Shown here in pieces: positions 7,401 to 13,845 of a DNA stretch of 37,299 nucleotides. Origin of the DNA: an uncultured Faecalibacterium sp. (lineage in GTDB: Bacteria > Bacillota > Clostridia > Oscillospirales > Ruminococcaceae); contig CAKTCY010000014.1 of the NCBI GenBank assembly GCA_934540955.1, positions 1-37,299 on the forward strand, in the 5' to 3' direction. Made by a program: the position numbers and the translations under genes. Within the stretch, counting starts at the first letter, position 1, and each line of letters opens with the position of its first letter. A model generated the notes under the pieces. It had not been told where the DNA came from. It saw only the letters and a list, made by a program, of their open reading frames with translations, and searched no databases.

Positions 7401-8060
7401 TTTATTATGATGAGCCTGCTGTACGAATCGCTGCGTCTGCAGGAGCCCGCCGGGCACCCGCTCATCACGCTGTTCGACTTTGGTGTGGAGCTGGAGCCCG
7501 GCGACCTGCTGGAGCAGATGACCCGCACGCTGCCGGAGGGCACCATCCGCCGCTATGGATTGCCGGATGTGCTGGACGGCATTGATACGCTGCTGCAGGA
7601 AAGAGACAGCGGCTACCGTCAGTTCGTGGTGATCTTTGGCCTGAACCGTGCCCGCCGTCTGCTGGTGCAGCCGGATATCTACAGCGTGGCACCTAAGAAC
7701 AAGCTCATCGAGCTGCTGCAGACCGGGCCGGAAAACGGCATGAACTTTATCGTCTGGGCCAACAGTGCGGAAGGCTTTATGGAAAATTACGGCGAAGCGC
7801 TGGGCAGCTTCGAGCACCGTCTGGTAAGCGATATCCAGGAGGAGCAATACAATATCTTCACCTATGCACCGGCTCCCGGCAGCATGAAGCCCAAGAATGC
7901 AGTCTACTTCAATCTGGATAACACCGAAAATCCGAAGCTCCGCCTGTACGAGAAGCCCAGTGCTGCATGGACAGGACAGTTTATCCGGAGCATGGAGCAC
8001 GCTCTGGCGGAAAAAAAGCGTGCGGAGAAGAATAAACCGAATGATACGGAATGGTGGTAA
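4470..8060 (+). CDS. Triple-domain FtsK/SpoIIIE-type ATPase, EssC/EccC-like (copy 1)
   Basis: 1196 aa; the ATG at 4470 follows CTGGAGG by nine bases. Residues 1 to about 320 are charged coiled coil with no membrane segment. Three FtsK-like modules follow. Module 1 (about 330-600) lacks a Walker A but keeps family features such as DILEYNQAAGKN and LQFLVVADFPRGF. Module 2 (about 620-900) is complete: Walker A GMIGSGKST (K657) and Walker B TILIIDEFQEAF (D764, E765). Module 3 (about 930-1180) has a broken Walker A (TGRDQGRVRTT). Three tandem modules are characteristic of type VII secretion motors, which have membrane anchors that this protein lacks. It leads the operon. The module 2 DNA is identical to that of the paralogue at 19649. 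A role in substrate or DNA translocation is inferred. Confidence 0.85.
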   Translation: MQERDLILRFFPDELCTSLKNYLAEKAKNTEADRVERNDLTQMDNAEKTRLRNEDQNVNATIESEYQKGRNRLNRQQAEEMTAAQKRRDAWLQAMDAYHTRVQAARGRVEWQLSYCAYDQNGRSNPLADANQIPQRLPQNGKGEVLSILKEESASLFQKGEDHNQPLLQIDQKAEELAARAETLMGQVRGEAEQEYSRETDAIRTKYREKNAELDKRHSAAVEKWKTVLAEKTKQQSEAARKRTQAQRTVSVQRAEALDARFRRDFVEKLQPERVQAAYQAVRAALPQYKGYTPAKESLGGLIMGDSQVDITSYMDDLVVRECMERYCAFALRQEGGRSYLVLPHAVSFTDSAFSSVIGYNADTRDTVISNLNAMTLQLFMTNPAGKIRFTFISPSDAGDAFSTFMRFTDVDERLVDTHVWVDSQRIEERLDVLLDRAQTISQDYLRGQYNDILEYNQAAGKNAEPLQFLVVADFPRGFTQTALEKLENVMSNGPKNGIYTILSGDMNELLGSDEGNDQRYNAVLRRVCSKLTFFHFDEKGIHVPNAQSPRVSGAHATIDRIYLPVVLPTERSLVDSTIETLKKAIRAAERVTITYDDVMDGLPQMPERWFGYSDRQGLSVPFALSGANKVLSLELAADALSSRYHTLVTGMIGSGKSTLLHTLIMGLLMKYSPEDVQIYLMDFKDGVEFKIYTEYELQNFRAISIDTEPEFGLAVLKKIEAEMQSRNNIFKQDGCRDLEGYRQRMAEAGDPHHGMPRTILIIDEFQEAFGRSDDPVMSEAAEIIKRLTLVGRAPAIYLIMATQDIKNAAALPETVYNQFETRIALKSSPDSARIVLPDNPMADQLINLDKGVAIFNASAGNKDHNVQCRIAFCNENEQRALLEQIAQKQAAAGFRVAGGTRLLLSSIQDDRANPLNHFEAKGTLLDHEEAEGLGYRLFVGEELSMQDHFHPELTSRKGQNLLLTGRDQGRVRTTTAFIMMSLLYESLRLQEPAGHPLITLFDFGVELEPGDLLEQMTRTLPEGTIRRYGLPDVLDGIDTLLQERDSGYRQFVVIFGLNRARRLLVQPDIYSVAPKNKLIELLQTGPENGMNFIVWANSAEGFMENYGEALGSFEHRLVSDIQEEQYNIFTYAPAPGSMKPKNAVYFNLDNTENPKLRLYEKPSAAWTGQFIRSMEHALAEKKRAEKNKPNDTEWW
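6330..7198 (+). repeat. 869-bp direct repeat, copy 1 (ATPase motor domain)
   Basis: Read by eye, this segment matches 21479-22347 base for base at a constant offset of 15149. It encodes the only intact P-loop module of the ATPase. The flanks diverge: the segment before is similar but not identical and the segment after changes quickly. Confidence 0.85.
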
Positions 8061-8065
8061 TTGCA

Positions 8066-8296
8066 ATGCTGGAAAAAGAAAATGAGATCCGCGATATCCT
8101 GAAGGAGCTGGAGCAGCTGGACAAGGACGCCTACCATGCGGCAGAAACGCGGAATGCTGCCAAGAATGAGCTGCTGGAAAAGCGGGCACAGGCCGAGCGT
8201 GCCCGCGGCATGACCGTCCGTGTAGGTGCATTTGCCGGGATCAGCGCCGCAGCCATTGCCATCACCATGATGGTGCTGCACTCTGCGGGCATCTGA
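8066..8296 (+). CDS. Small tail-anchored coiled-coil membrane protein
   Basis: 76 aa from the ATG at 8066, which has GGTGGT seven bases upstream; an in-frame ATG at 8051 overlapping the ATPase end is the alternative. The first 50 residues are a highly charged helix (ENEIRDILKELEQLDKD then KNELLEKRAQAERAR), and the C-terminus holds one hydrophobic segment of about 20 residues (GAFAGISAAAIAITMMVL), giving a tail-anchored topology with the coiled coil in the cytoplasm. It follows the membrane-less ATPase by five bases, so an adaptor that ties the motor to the membrane is plausible, but that is inferred from topology and position alone. No known family. Confidence 0.65.
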   Translation: MLEKENEIRDILKELEQLDKDAYHAAETRNAAKNELLEKRAQAERARGMTVRVGAFAGISAAAIAITMMVLHSAGI

Positions 8297-8313
8297 GCAA
8301 AGGAGTAAACGGG

Positions 8314-8862
8314 ATGGCAACGGATGCCGCCGCGCAGGAGCTGCGCATTGCACAGGAAAAAAAGGATATGGAGCTGTTGTGGGAGCCGTTTGGCGGCTAC
8401 CCGTTCCAGCCGGAGGTCCCCGCACCGCCGGATGCCGGGATGGAGTACGACCCCATCACCATGAGCGATGCAGAGCTGGATCTGTACCTGCGCACCCGTC
8501 TGGAGGCTGCGCCGCCGCAGGACGAAGAGCTGCAGCTGGCTGCATTGCAGCGGGACGGCGCAGTGCCGGATCCGGCCATGCGGCAGTTCCTCTCGGCAGT
8601 GATCCTGCTGGATCAGACCCTCCCTACGGAGGAGCTCGTGCAGCAGCTGGAGGCGCTCCGTGCGGACATGGAGAGCCCGGCAGCGCTGTACCTGACCGAA
8701 AAGCTCCTGCTGCAGCTGGAAACGCAGACCCGGCAGGAGCAGAAATGGGAACAGAAGCAGAAGGAGCTGAAGGCACATCAGGCCGAGGCGCAGACCGCGC
8801 TGGCTGCCGCCCGGCGGAACCGTCAGGAGGCAGAGCGGCGCTACCGGGAAAATTCGGACTGA
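8314..8862 (+). CDS. Unknown helical protein (182 aa)
   Basis: 182 aa; AGGAG at 8301-8305 precedes the ATG. The N-terminal 70 residues include a Pro-rich stretch around GGYPFQPEVPAPPDAG. The middle is a Leu-rich helical region, and residues from about 130 to the end form a Gln/Glu/Lys/Arg-rich coiled coil. There is no signal peptide, membrane segment or catalytic motif. It lies between the tail-anchored protein and the FLCELAE-type zinc protein, all on the same strand with short gaps, so it belongs to the operon. It probably acts as a cytoplasmic structural or adaptor protein. I recognise no family. Confidence 0.65.
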   Translation: MATDAAAQELRIAQEKKDMELLWEPFGGYPFQPEVPAPPDAGMEYDPITMSDAELDLYLRTRLEAAPPQDEELQLAALQRDGAVPDPAMRQFLSAVILLDQTLPTEELVQQLEALRADMESPAALYLTEKLLLQLETQTRQEQKWEQKQKELKAHQAEAQTALAAARRNRQEAERRYRENSD

Positions 8863-8886
8863 CCGTCTGCCGGGAGGGAGAACGCG

Positions 8887-9912
8887 ATGAACGATATCAC
8901 AGCCGTCTTTCTTTGTGAGCTGGCGGAAGAGAGCGGCCGTGCAGAGCTGCTCGAGCTGCTGCAGCAGGAGCTGTGCCGCTGGCTGGACGCACGCTGTCCG
9001 GTGCGGGTCGGCGGCGTGACGGCGGTCTCGCCGCAGGCAGTGCAGCTGTGCACGGAGGTACAGCAGCTGCACGACAGGGCAGGGCAGATCGACACCCGTG
9101 AAAAGCTGCGGTGGTTCCGGGAACAGATGGACCAGCACACGGCGCAGTGGAACCGGCTGCGCGGGCAGACCTCGCAGGCGGTGCTGCACAGCTGGGTGCC
9201 GCCGCTGGAGGCGCTGCACTTCCTTACGCAGGAGGAGCTTGTGCGCCAGACTGCTGCCATCCGCCAGCAGGTGCAGCTCCAGCTGTACCGGCTGCTGATG
9301 CTGGGCGGTGCATCGGCAGTGCAGGGCTTGGAGCTTCCGCCCGCTGACAGCACGGCAGAGCAGCTGCTGGACTTTTACCGGTCTTGCCTGCAGCCGCGGC
9401 TGCAGCGGCTCACCCTGCAGCAGCTTCGGCAGGAGTGGGCGGTGGAGCTAAAGGACGAGGCGCAGCTCGGCACCGCGCTGCGGCTGCCTGCTTATCTGCT
9501 GCGGCAGCCGATGACCTTGCAGACGCCGGTGGCACCCGGGCAGTACCGGAGCGTGACCCGTACCGGCAGTGTGTGGTATCAGGGACGGGGGCTTTTGACC
9601 AACATCCGCACGGCAGAGATCGGCCGTGCACTGCGCGAAGGCTTTGTGAGCAGCTGCTGTGTGGCAGAGCTTGACCGGGCCGAGCTGTTGGATGCGGATC
9701 CCCACCATGTGCTGGGAGAGCTCTTTCCGGGGCAGCTCTATGCACTGGAGCCGTACAGCTATTTCAGCATGGCAGGCTATGCACTGGACCGCCGTGTGAC
9801 AGAGCAGCGCCTGACGCGCGGGCGGTGCCTGCTCTGCGGTACAAGTACATTAAAGGAAGGTTCACATCTATGCAGGAGCTGCTTTTCCCGACTGGCGCAG
9901 AGGAGCCGGTGA
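8887..9912 (+). CDS. FLCELAE-type protein with C-terminal zinc finger
   Basis: 341 aa; GGGAGGGAG lies just before the ATG at 8887. The first 30 residues (AVFLCELAEESGRAELLELL) match the start of the 94-aa protein at 23213, so this is the long member of a pair. The middle is helical and Leu/Gln-rich, followed by a beta-rich segment with repeated YRSVTRTGSVWYQGRG-like strands. The extreme C-terminus has two CxxC pairs (CLLC and CRSC, ten residues apart), a probable zinc knuckle. The radical SAM gene starts inside its last 43 bases, which implies coupled translation. Biochemical role unknown; no membrane segment. Confidence 0.65.
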   Translation: MNDITAVFLCELAEESGRAELLELLQQELCRWLDARCPVRVGGVTAVSPQAVQLCTEVQQLHDRAGQIDTREKLRWFREQMDQHTAQWNRLRGQTSQAVLHSWVPPLEALHFLTQEELVRQTAAIRQQVQLQLYRLLMLGGASAVQGLELPPADSTAEQLLDFYRSCLQPRLQRLTLQQLRQEWAVELKDEAQLGTALRLPAYLLRQPMTLQTPVAPGQYRSVTRTGSVWYQGRGLLTNIRTAEIGRALREGFVSSCCVAELDRAELLDADPHHVLGELFPGQLYALEPYSYFSMAGYALDRRVTEQRLTRGRCLLCGTSTLKEGSHLCRSCFSRLAQRSR

Positions 9913-10475
9913 TCCGGCTGCACAGGGTGCTGTTCCCGGTCACTGCACTGGGCTACGGCCGCCGTCTGGGCGTGTGGGTGCAAGGCTGCAGCCGCAGCTG
10001 CCCGCACTGCATCAGCCCGGAAATGCAGCCGCAGGATCGTCCGGCGCTCCCGCTGCAAAGTCTTTTGCGGCAGCTTCCGGAGCTGGAGGATTGCAGCGGC
10101 CTGACCATCAGCGGCGGGGAGCCGCTGGATCAGCCGGAAGCCGTGCTGGCGCTCATGGAGTGGTTCGCCGCCCGCTATACGGACGACATCCTGCTCTACA
10201 CGGGCTATCAGCTGTGCCAGCTTCCCTCGCAGGCTGCCCGGCGGGTGGTGGAAAAAGCCGCCGCTGTGGTCGAGGGCCCTTACCGGGAGCAGCTGAACCG
10301 GGGCGTGGGGCTGTACGGCTCGGAAAATCAACACTTGACGGTTCGGCGCTATCCGGAGCGTTACCGGGACTTTGCCACGCAGGCAAGGAGCCTGCAGCCG
10401 TTTTGGGAGGGCGACCGGCTTTTGCTGATCGGCATCCCCTCAAAGGAGGACAGCACGGAAGATGGACCATCGTGA
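9870..10475 (+). CDS. NrdG-like radical SAM protein (4Fe-4S single-cluster domain)
   Basis: 201 aa from the ATG at 9870, which follows AAGGAAGG by nine bases and overlaps the upstream gene by 43 bp. The radical SAM signature is CSRSCPHC (C40, C44, C47; Cx3Cx2C). Nearby are VWVQGC and the SAM-binding ISGGEPLDQPEA, the layout of small activases such as the anaerobic ribonucleotide reductase activator. Such enzymes reduce S-adenosylmethionine and usually install a glycyl radical on a partner. No glycyl-radical enzyme is encoded in the operon, so the partner is either elsewhere or a different protein is modified. The kinase gene begins 14 bp before its stop. The family assignment is firm; the role is unknown. 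Confidence 0.85.
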   Translation: MQELLFPTGAEEPVIRLHRVLFPVTALGYGRRLGVWVQGCSRSCPHCISPEMQPQDRPALPLQSLLRQLPELEDCSGLTISGGEPLDQPEAVLALMEWFAARYTDDILLYTGYQLCQLPSQAARRVVEKAAAVVEGPYREQLNRGVGLYGSENQHLTVRRYPERYRDFATQARSLQPFWEGDRLLLIGIPSKEDSTEDGPS

Positions 10476-12045
10476 GCAGCCGACCCTGCAGGCCGGTGCA
10501 CTGCAGCAGCAGCCAACGCTGCCGTCGGTCGGTGCAGCGGCGGCACCTCAGCCGGAAGGAAAGGCAGAAATACGCCCGGGCAGCTATGTAGGGCGCTACC
10601 GCATTCTCGGCAGGCTGTGCAATGGCCGCGAAAGCGTGCTGTACCGTGCCAGCGGGCCGGAGGGCACCGCCTGTATCCTCAAGCTCTATCACCGGGTGGA
10701 GCGGCGGGATGCCGCAGCGGCTTACGAAAAATTGAAAACACTGGACTGCCCGTATCTGCCGTTTCTGGACTGGGGCAGAGAGGGCGATGCGGTCTATGAG
10801 TGCCTGCAGCCGGTGTCCGGGCAGCCGCTGTCCGAGCAGGTGCCGCTGCCGGAGCCGGTGCTCCGCCAGCAGATCCTGCCCAAGCTGGTCTGTGCGCTGC
10901 AGGTGCTGCACGAGAACGGACTGCTGCACAACGATATCAAGCCGGAAAATCTGCTGTGGGATGCCGAGAAGGAAAGCTTCTGGCTGGCAGACTTCGGCAG
11001 CCTGACCGAGGCAGACCCCCGGCTGGAGCGCGGTCTGGGCGCAACGCTGGCGTATGCGGCGCCGGAGATCCTTTCGTCCCGGGGGCGCGCATGGAGCGCG
11101 GCGTCCGATGTGTGTGCATTGGGGCTTACCCTTTACACCTTGGCCACCGGCCGACCGCTGATCCGGGCGCAGAGCCTGATGCAGGCCAAATGCTTCTGGC
11201 AGCAGGAACGGCAGCTCCCCCGGGAAACGCCGTTCCGCGACCTGATCCGGGAACTGACTGCGGTAAACCGGGAACAGCGTCCCACGCTGGAAAAGCTTGC
11301 GCAGCAGCTTGGCATCGCAGCCCCGGCTGCGCCCCGGGCAAAGGCCGACCATGCACAGTCTGCGCTGCGGACGGTGCGCTTTCGGGATGGCTCTGAGCTG
11401 CGGGATCTGACCGACCTGCTGCAGGCTGCGTGCACGGACTGGGATTTTACCTGTTTTTTGCTGCAGGAGCATCAGCTGGAGCTGTTTCTGGCACAGTATG
11501 TGAAGGACGCTGCCCAGCTGTGCAGCCGCTGCATCCGGATGTACGACCCGGACGCCGGGCTGTATTGCCTGCTGCAGAGTGTGTACCCCAGACAGGAGAT
11601 CCTGTGGCTGGGCAGGCTGTACAAAAATGATGTCGCCCTGCTGCGGGACGCCATGGAATCGGAGCTGCCGCTGGCGGAAACGCCGCTGGTACGCTTTTGC
11701 TGTGCGGAGCTGCTGTCCTTTTACTACAGCAGCCTGCGGAAGCTGGGCTATACGGAGCAGGCCATTGCCTACGCGAAAAGGATAGAATCGATCATGAAGC
11801 GCGACCCGCAGTATGCGCTCAGCCAGCTGCAGCTTGCGCTGGATATCCACCCCACATTCGTGTATGAGGGAAAGACCATCCGCTCGCTGGACGACCTTAG
11901 CCAGCTGCTGCGGCAGGCGGGGGCTTCGCTGGATCGCTGCGTGGACAGCCTGCTCCGCTCGGAGCAGTTCGAGGCATGGATGGACTATCAGGGCTTGGAG
12001 GCTGTGCTGGAAAATACCGGCCGGTTTCAGGAGGAAATGGTATGA
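10462..12045 (+). CDS. Ser/Thr protein kinase with conserved C-terminal domain (copy 1)
   Basis: 527 aa; the ATG overlaps the radical SAM gene. A Gln/Pro/Ala-rich tail of about 45 residues precedes a Hanks-type kinase domain. ILGRLCNGRESVLY is a modified glycine loop, K74 lies in CILKLYHR, the catalytic loop is HNDIKPEN (D158, K160, N163), and the magnesium site is DFG at 177-179. YAAPEI marks the activation-segment end. All catalytic residues are present, so it should be active. Residues about 290-527 form a second, helical domain shared with the kinase at 23530 and containing MYDPDAGLY; it may bind a partner. There are no membrane segments or PASTA repeats. The FHA protein at 13183 is the natural reader of its phosphorylation. 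Confidence 0.9.
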   Translation: MDHREQPTLQAGALQQQPTLPSVGAAAAPQPEGKAEIRPGSYVGRYRILGRLCNGRESVLYRASGPEGTACILKLYHRVERRDAAAAYEKLKTLDCPYLPFLDWGREGDAVYECLQPVSGQPLSEQVPLPEPVLRQQILPKLVCALQVLHENGLLHNDIKPENLLWDAEKESFWLADFGSLTEADPRLERGLGATLAYAAPEILSSRGRAWSAASDVCALGLTLYTLATGRPLIRAQSLMQAKCFWQQERQLPRETPFRDLIRELTAVNREQRPTLEKLAQQLGIAAPAAPRAKADHAQSALRTVRFRDGSELRDLTDLLQAACTDWDFTCFLLQEHQLELFLAQYVKDAAQLCSRCIRMYDPDAGLYCLLQSVYPRQEILWLGRLYKNDVALLRDAMESELPLAETPLVRFCCAELLSFYYSSLRKLGYTEQAIAYAKRIESIMKRDPQYALSQLQLALDIHPTFVYEGKTIRSLDDLSQLLRQAGASLDRCVDSLLRSEQFEAWMDYQGLEAVLENTGRFQEEMV

Positions 12046-13172
12046 GCAGTTACCTTGCGGGTCGCTTTTATCTGGAGCTGCAGCAGCAGAAGCAGATCGA
12101 GCAGCAATGCCGACAGCTGCTGGAGCAGGTCGAACAGAGCATCGCCGCAGCGCGGAATGCCCGGCAGGCCGCGCAGGAAGACCTGATGCGCCGCCAGAAC
12201 CAGACCAGCACGGCATGGGCACAGGGCAGCCGGAGCGCACAGGCTCTGGCAAGACAGCGGCAGGAATATCAGGAGCAGCAGTCGGTGCAGGAGGCAGCTG
12301 CACCAGAGGCAGCTGCGCCGCAGACCGAAGCGTTTCCGGAGCAGGCTGCCGCGCCCCGGCGGGCCCGGGTGCGCAGCGTGGTGTCCCTGCGGGTAGAGAA
12401 TGCCGATGTCCGGGAGGACGCGTGGGAAGCATTTCTGTCCGGCGTGCTGGAATTGCAGACCTCCGGAGACCCGGAGCTGCAGAGTGCCGCCGAGGAGCTT
12501 CTACACCGGAGCAAGAGCTGTGCACCGCTGCTCCGCGGGGCATTCCTGCAGGAAAATGGAGCACGGCTCCGGGAATTGCAGGCTCGGCAGCAAAAGCACA
12601 GCAGTGTGCAGCTGCAGCAGGAGCAGAACGCTCTCCGGTACGAGGCGCTGTGCCGTTTGCTGCAGCTGCAGGCAGAGCCGGAGCTCCTGCAGGCTCCGGC
12701 TCGCTGCGAAGCACAGCTGCAACGGCTGCAACGGCAGCTGATCCTGCAGCAGGGGCAGCAGTACATCACACAAACGCTCACCCGTGTATTTGCACGGCAT
12801 GGCATTGCCCTGCAGCCCGGCAGTGTGCAGACGGCACAGGCAGAAAGCGTGTCCTATCAGGTCACGCCCAACACGGTGCTTGCCGTGAAAAAGAGCCCGG
12901 GCGGTGCCTTTGAGATGGAGCTGCACGGCATTGCCCGGAGCAGTACCCCCTCCACGGAGGAACGGCGCTCTGCGGCAGAGCAGGCGGTGCATTTCTGCCG
13001 GGTCTACCCGCAGATCCAGCAGGAGCTGGCGCGGGAGGGCGTGCTGGTCGCAGACCTGTACGATGAAGCCCCTACCGAGGAAAATATCGTTTTTTGCAGC
13101 GGGACGGCGGCACAGAGCAGTGCAGCCGGGCAGACCGCTGCACTGCGTGAAATGAATGTCGGCGAAAGGTGA
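12042..13172 (+). CDS. Coiled-coil protein of unknown function (376 aa)
   Basis: The ATG at 12042 overlaps the kinase stop (ATGA), with GGAGG about ten bases upstream, so translation is coupled. The first 90 residues are a Gln/Glu/Arg-rich coiled coil. A Pro/Ala-rich link follows around residue 100. A second long helical stretch fills residues 125-250, and a mixed C-terminal domain of about 120 residues begins near GQQYITQTLTRVFARHG. There is no signal peptide, membrane segment or catalytic motif. It sits directly after a kinase, the same relative place as the large nuclease-bearing coiled-coil protein at 25135, which may mean an analogous structural role. No family recognised. Confidence 0.65.
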   Translation: MSSYLAGRFYLELQQQKQIEQQCRQLLEQVEQSIAAARNARQAAQEDLMRRQNQTSTAWAQGSRSAQALARQRQEYQEQQSVQEAAAPEAAAPQTEAFPEQAAAPRRARVRSVVSLRVENADVREDAWEAFLSGVLELQTSGDPELQSAAEELLHRSKSCAPLLRGAFLQENGARLRELQARQQKHSSVQLQQEQNALRYEALCRLLQLQAEPELLQAPARCEAQLQRLQRQLILQQGQQYITQTLTRVFARHGIALQPGSVQTAQAESVSYQVTPNTVLAVKKSPGGAFEMELHGIARSSTPSTEERRSAAEQAVHFCRVYPQIQQELAREGVLVADLYDEAPTEENIVFCSGTAAQSSAAGQTAALREMNVGER

Positions 13173-13182
13173 GGAGAGCACA

Positions 13183-13845
13183 ATGCAGGAATACAGACAA
13201 TGCCCCTGCGGACAGACGGTCGCAATGGATCTGACAGTCCGGCAATGCCCGGCCTGCGGACGGCCGGTGGACAGGACATGGCGGGTGGTCTACCCGGAAC
13301 GGAGCGCCCCGGCATCCCCGGCGGCCGCAGAGGTGCGGCAGCCCTTACAGCAGCCCTTGCAGCAGCCGCAGAGCACCGTGCCGCCCATCCGTCAGCGTGT
13401 GCCGGTTGGGGCAGACCCGGACGTACCGGCAGCGCCGACAGCACCCCCGCCGGTACGCAATGCGCTGGCCACACCGCAAGGCGATGCCCCGGCCCCGAAA
13501 ACCCCGGGTGCATGGCAGCTGGATTACTTTGGTCAAAAGCTGCGCATCCCGCCGCAGGATACCGTGTGTCTGGGGCGCAACAGCGTGGGTGCCGAGTATT
13601 TTGAGGGGGATATGCTGGTCAGCCGCAAGCACCTGTATCTGTGGGTCAATGGCGCCGGGCAGCTTCTGGCCGAGGATCGCGAGAGCCTGAACGGGACCTT
13701 TTACACCCGCAGCGGCCAGCGCAGCCGGATGGAGCATGGCGTATCCGTCCGGTTGCAGGAGGGGGATATCCTCTGGCTGTATGATCTTCCGTTGAAGGTG
13801 GAGCAGTGCAATGACGAAAAAAATGGCGTGGATGGAATCGCTTGA
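13183..13845 (+). CDS. Zinc-ribbon and FHA domain protein
   Basis: 220 aa; the ATG at 13183 follows GGTGAGGAG, a better start than the ATG at 13156. An N-terminal zinc ribbon has cysteines C7, C9, C22 and C25 (CPCG and CPACG). A Pro/Ala/Gln linker (about residues 40-110) leads to a forkhead-associated domain, which carries LGRNSVG, then SRKH with the Ser and His typical of the phosphothreonine pocket, then LNGTFY. FHA domains bind phosphothreonine on partner proteins. With two kinases in the same operon this protein is the likely phospho-dependent assembly or switch factor. In type VI and VII secretion systems FHA modules play comparable roles. The AAA+ gene begins 35 bp inside it. Confidence 0.9.
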   Translation: MQEYRQCPCGQTVAMDLTVRQCPACGRPVDRTWRVVYPERSAPASPAAAEVRQPLQQPLQQPQSTVPPIRQRVPVGADPDVPAAPTAPPPVRNALATPQGDAPAPKTPGAWQLDYFGQKLRIPPQDTVCLGRNSVGAEYFEGDMLVSRKHLYLWVNGAGQLLAEDRESLNGTFYTRSGQRSRMEHGVSVRLQEGDILWLYDLPLKVEQCNDEKNGVDGIA

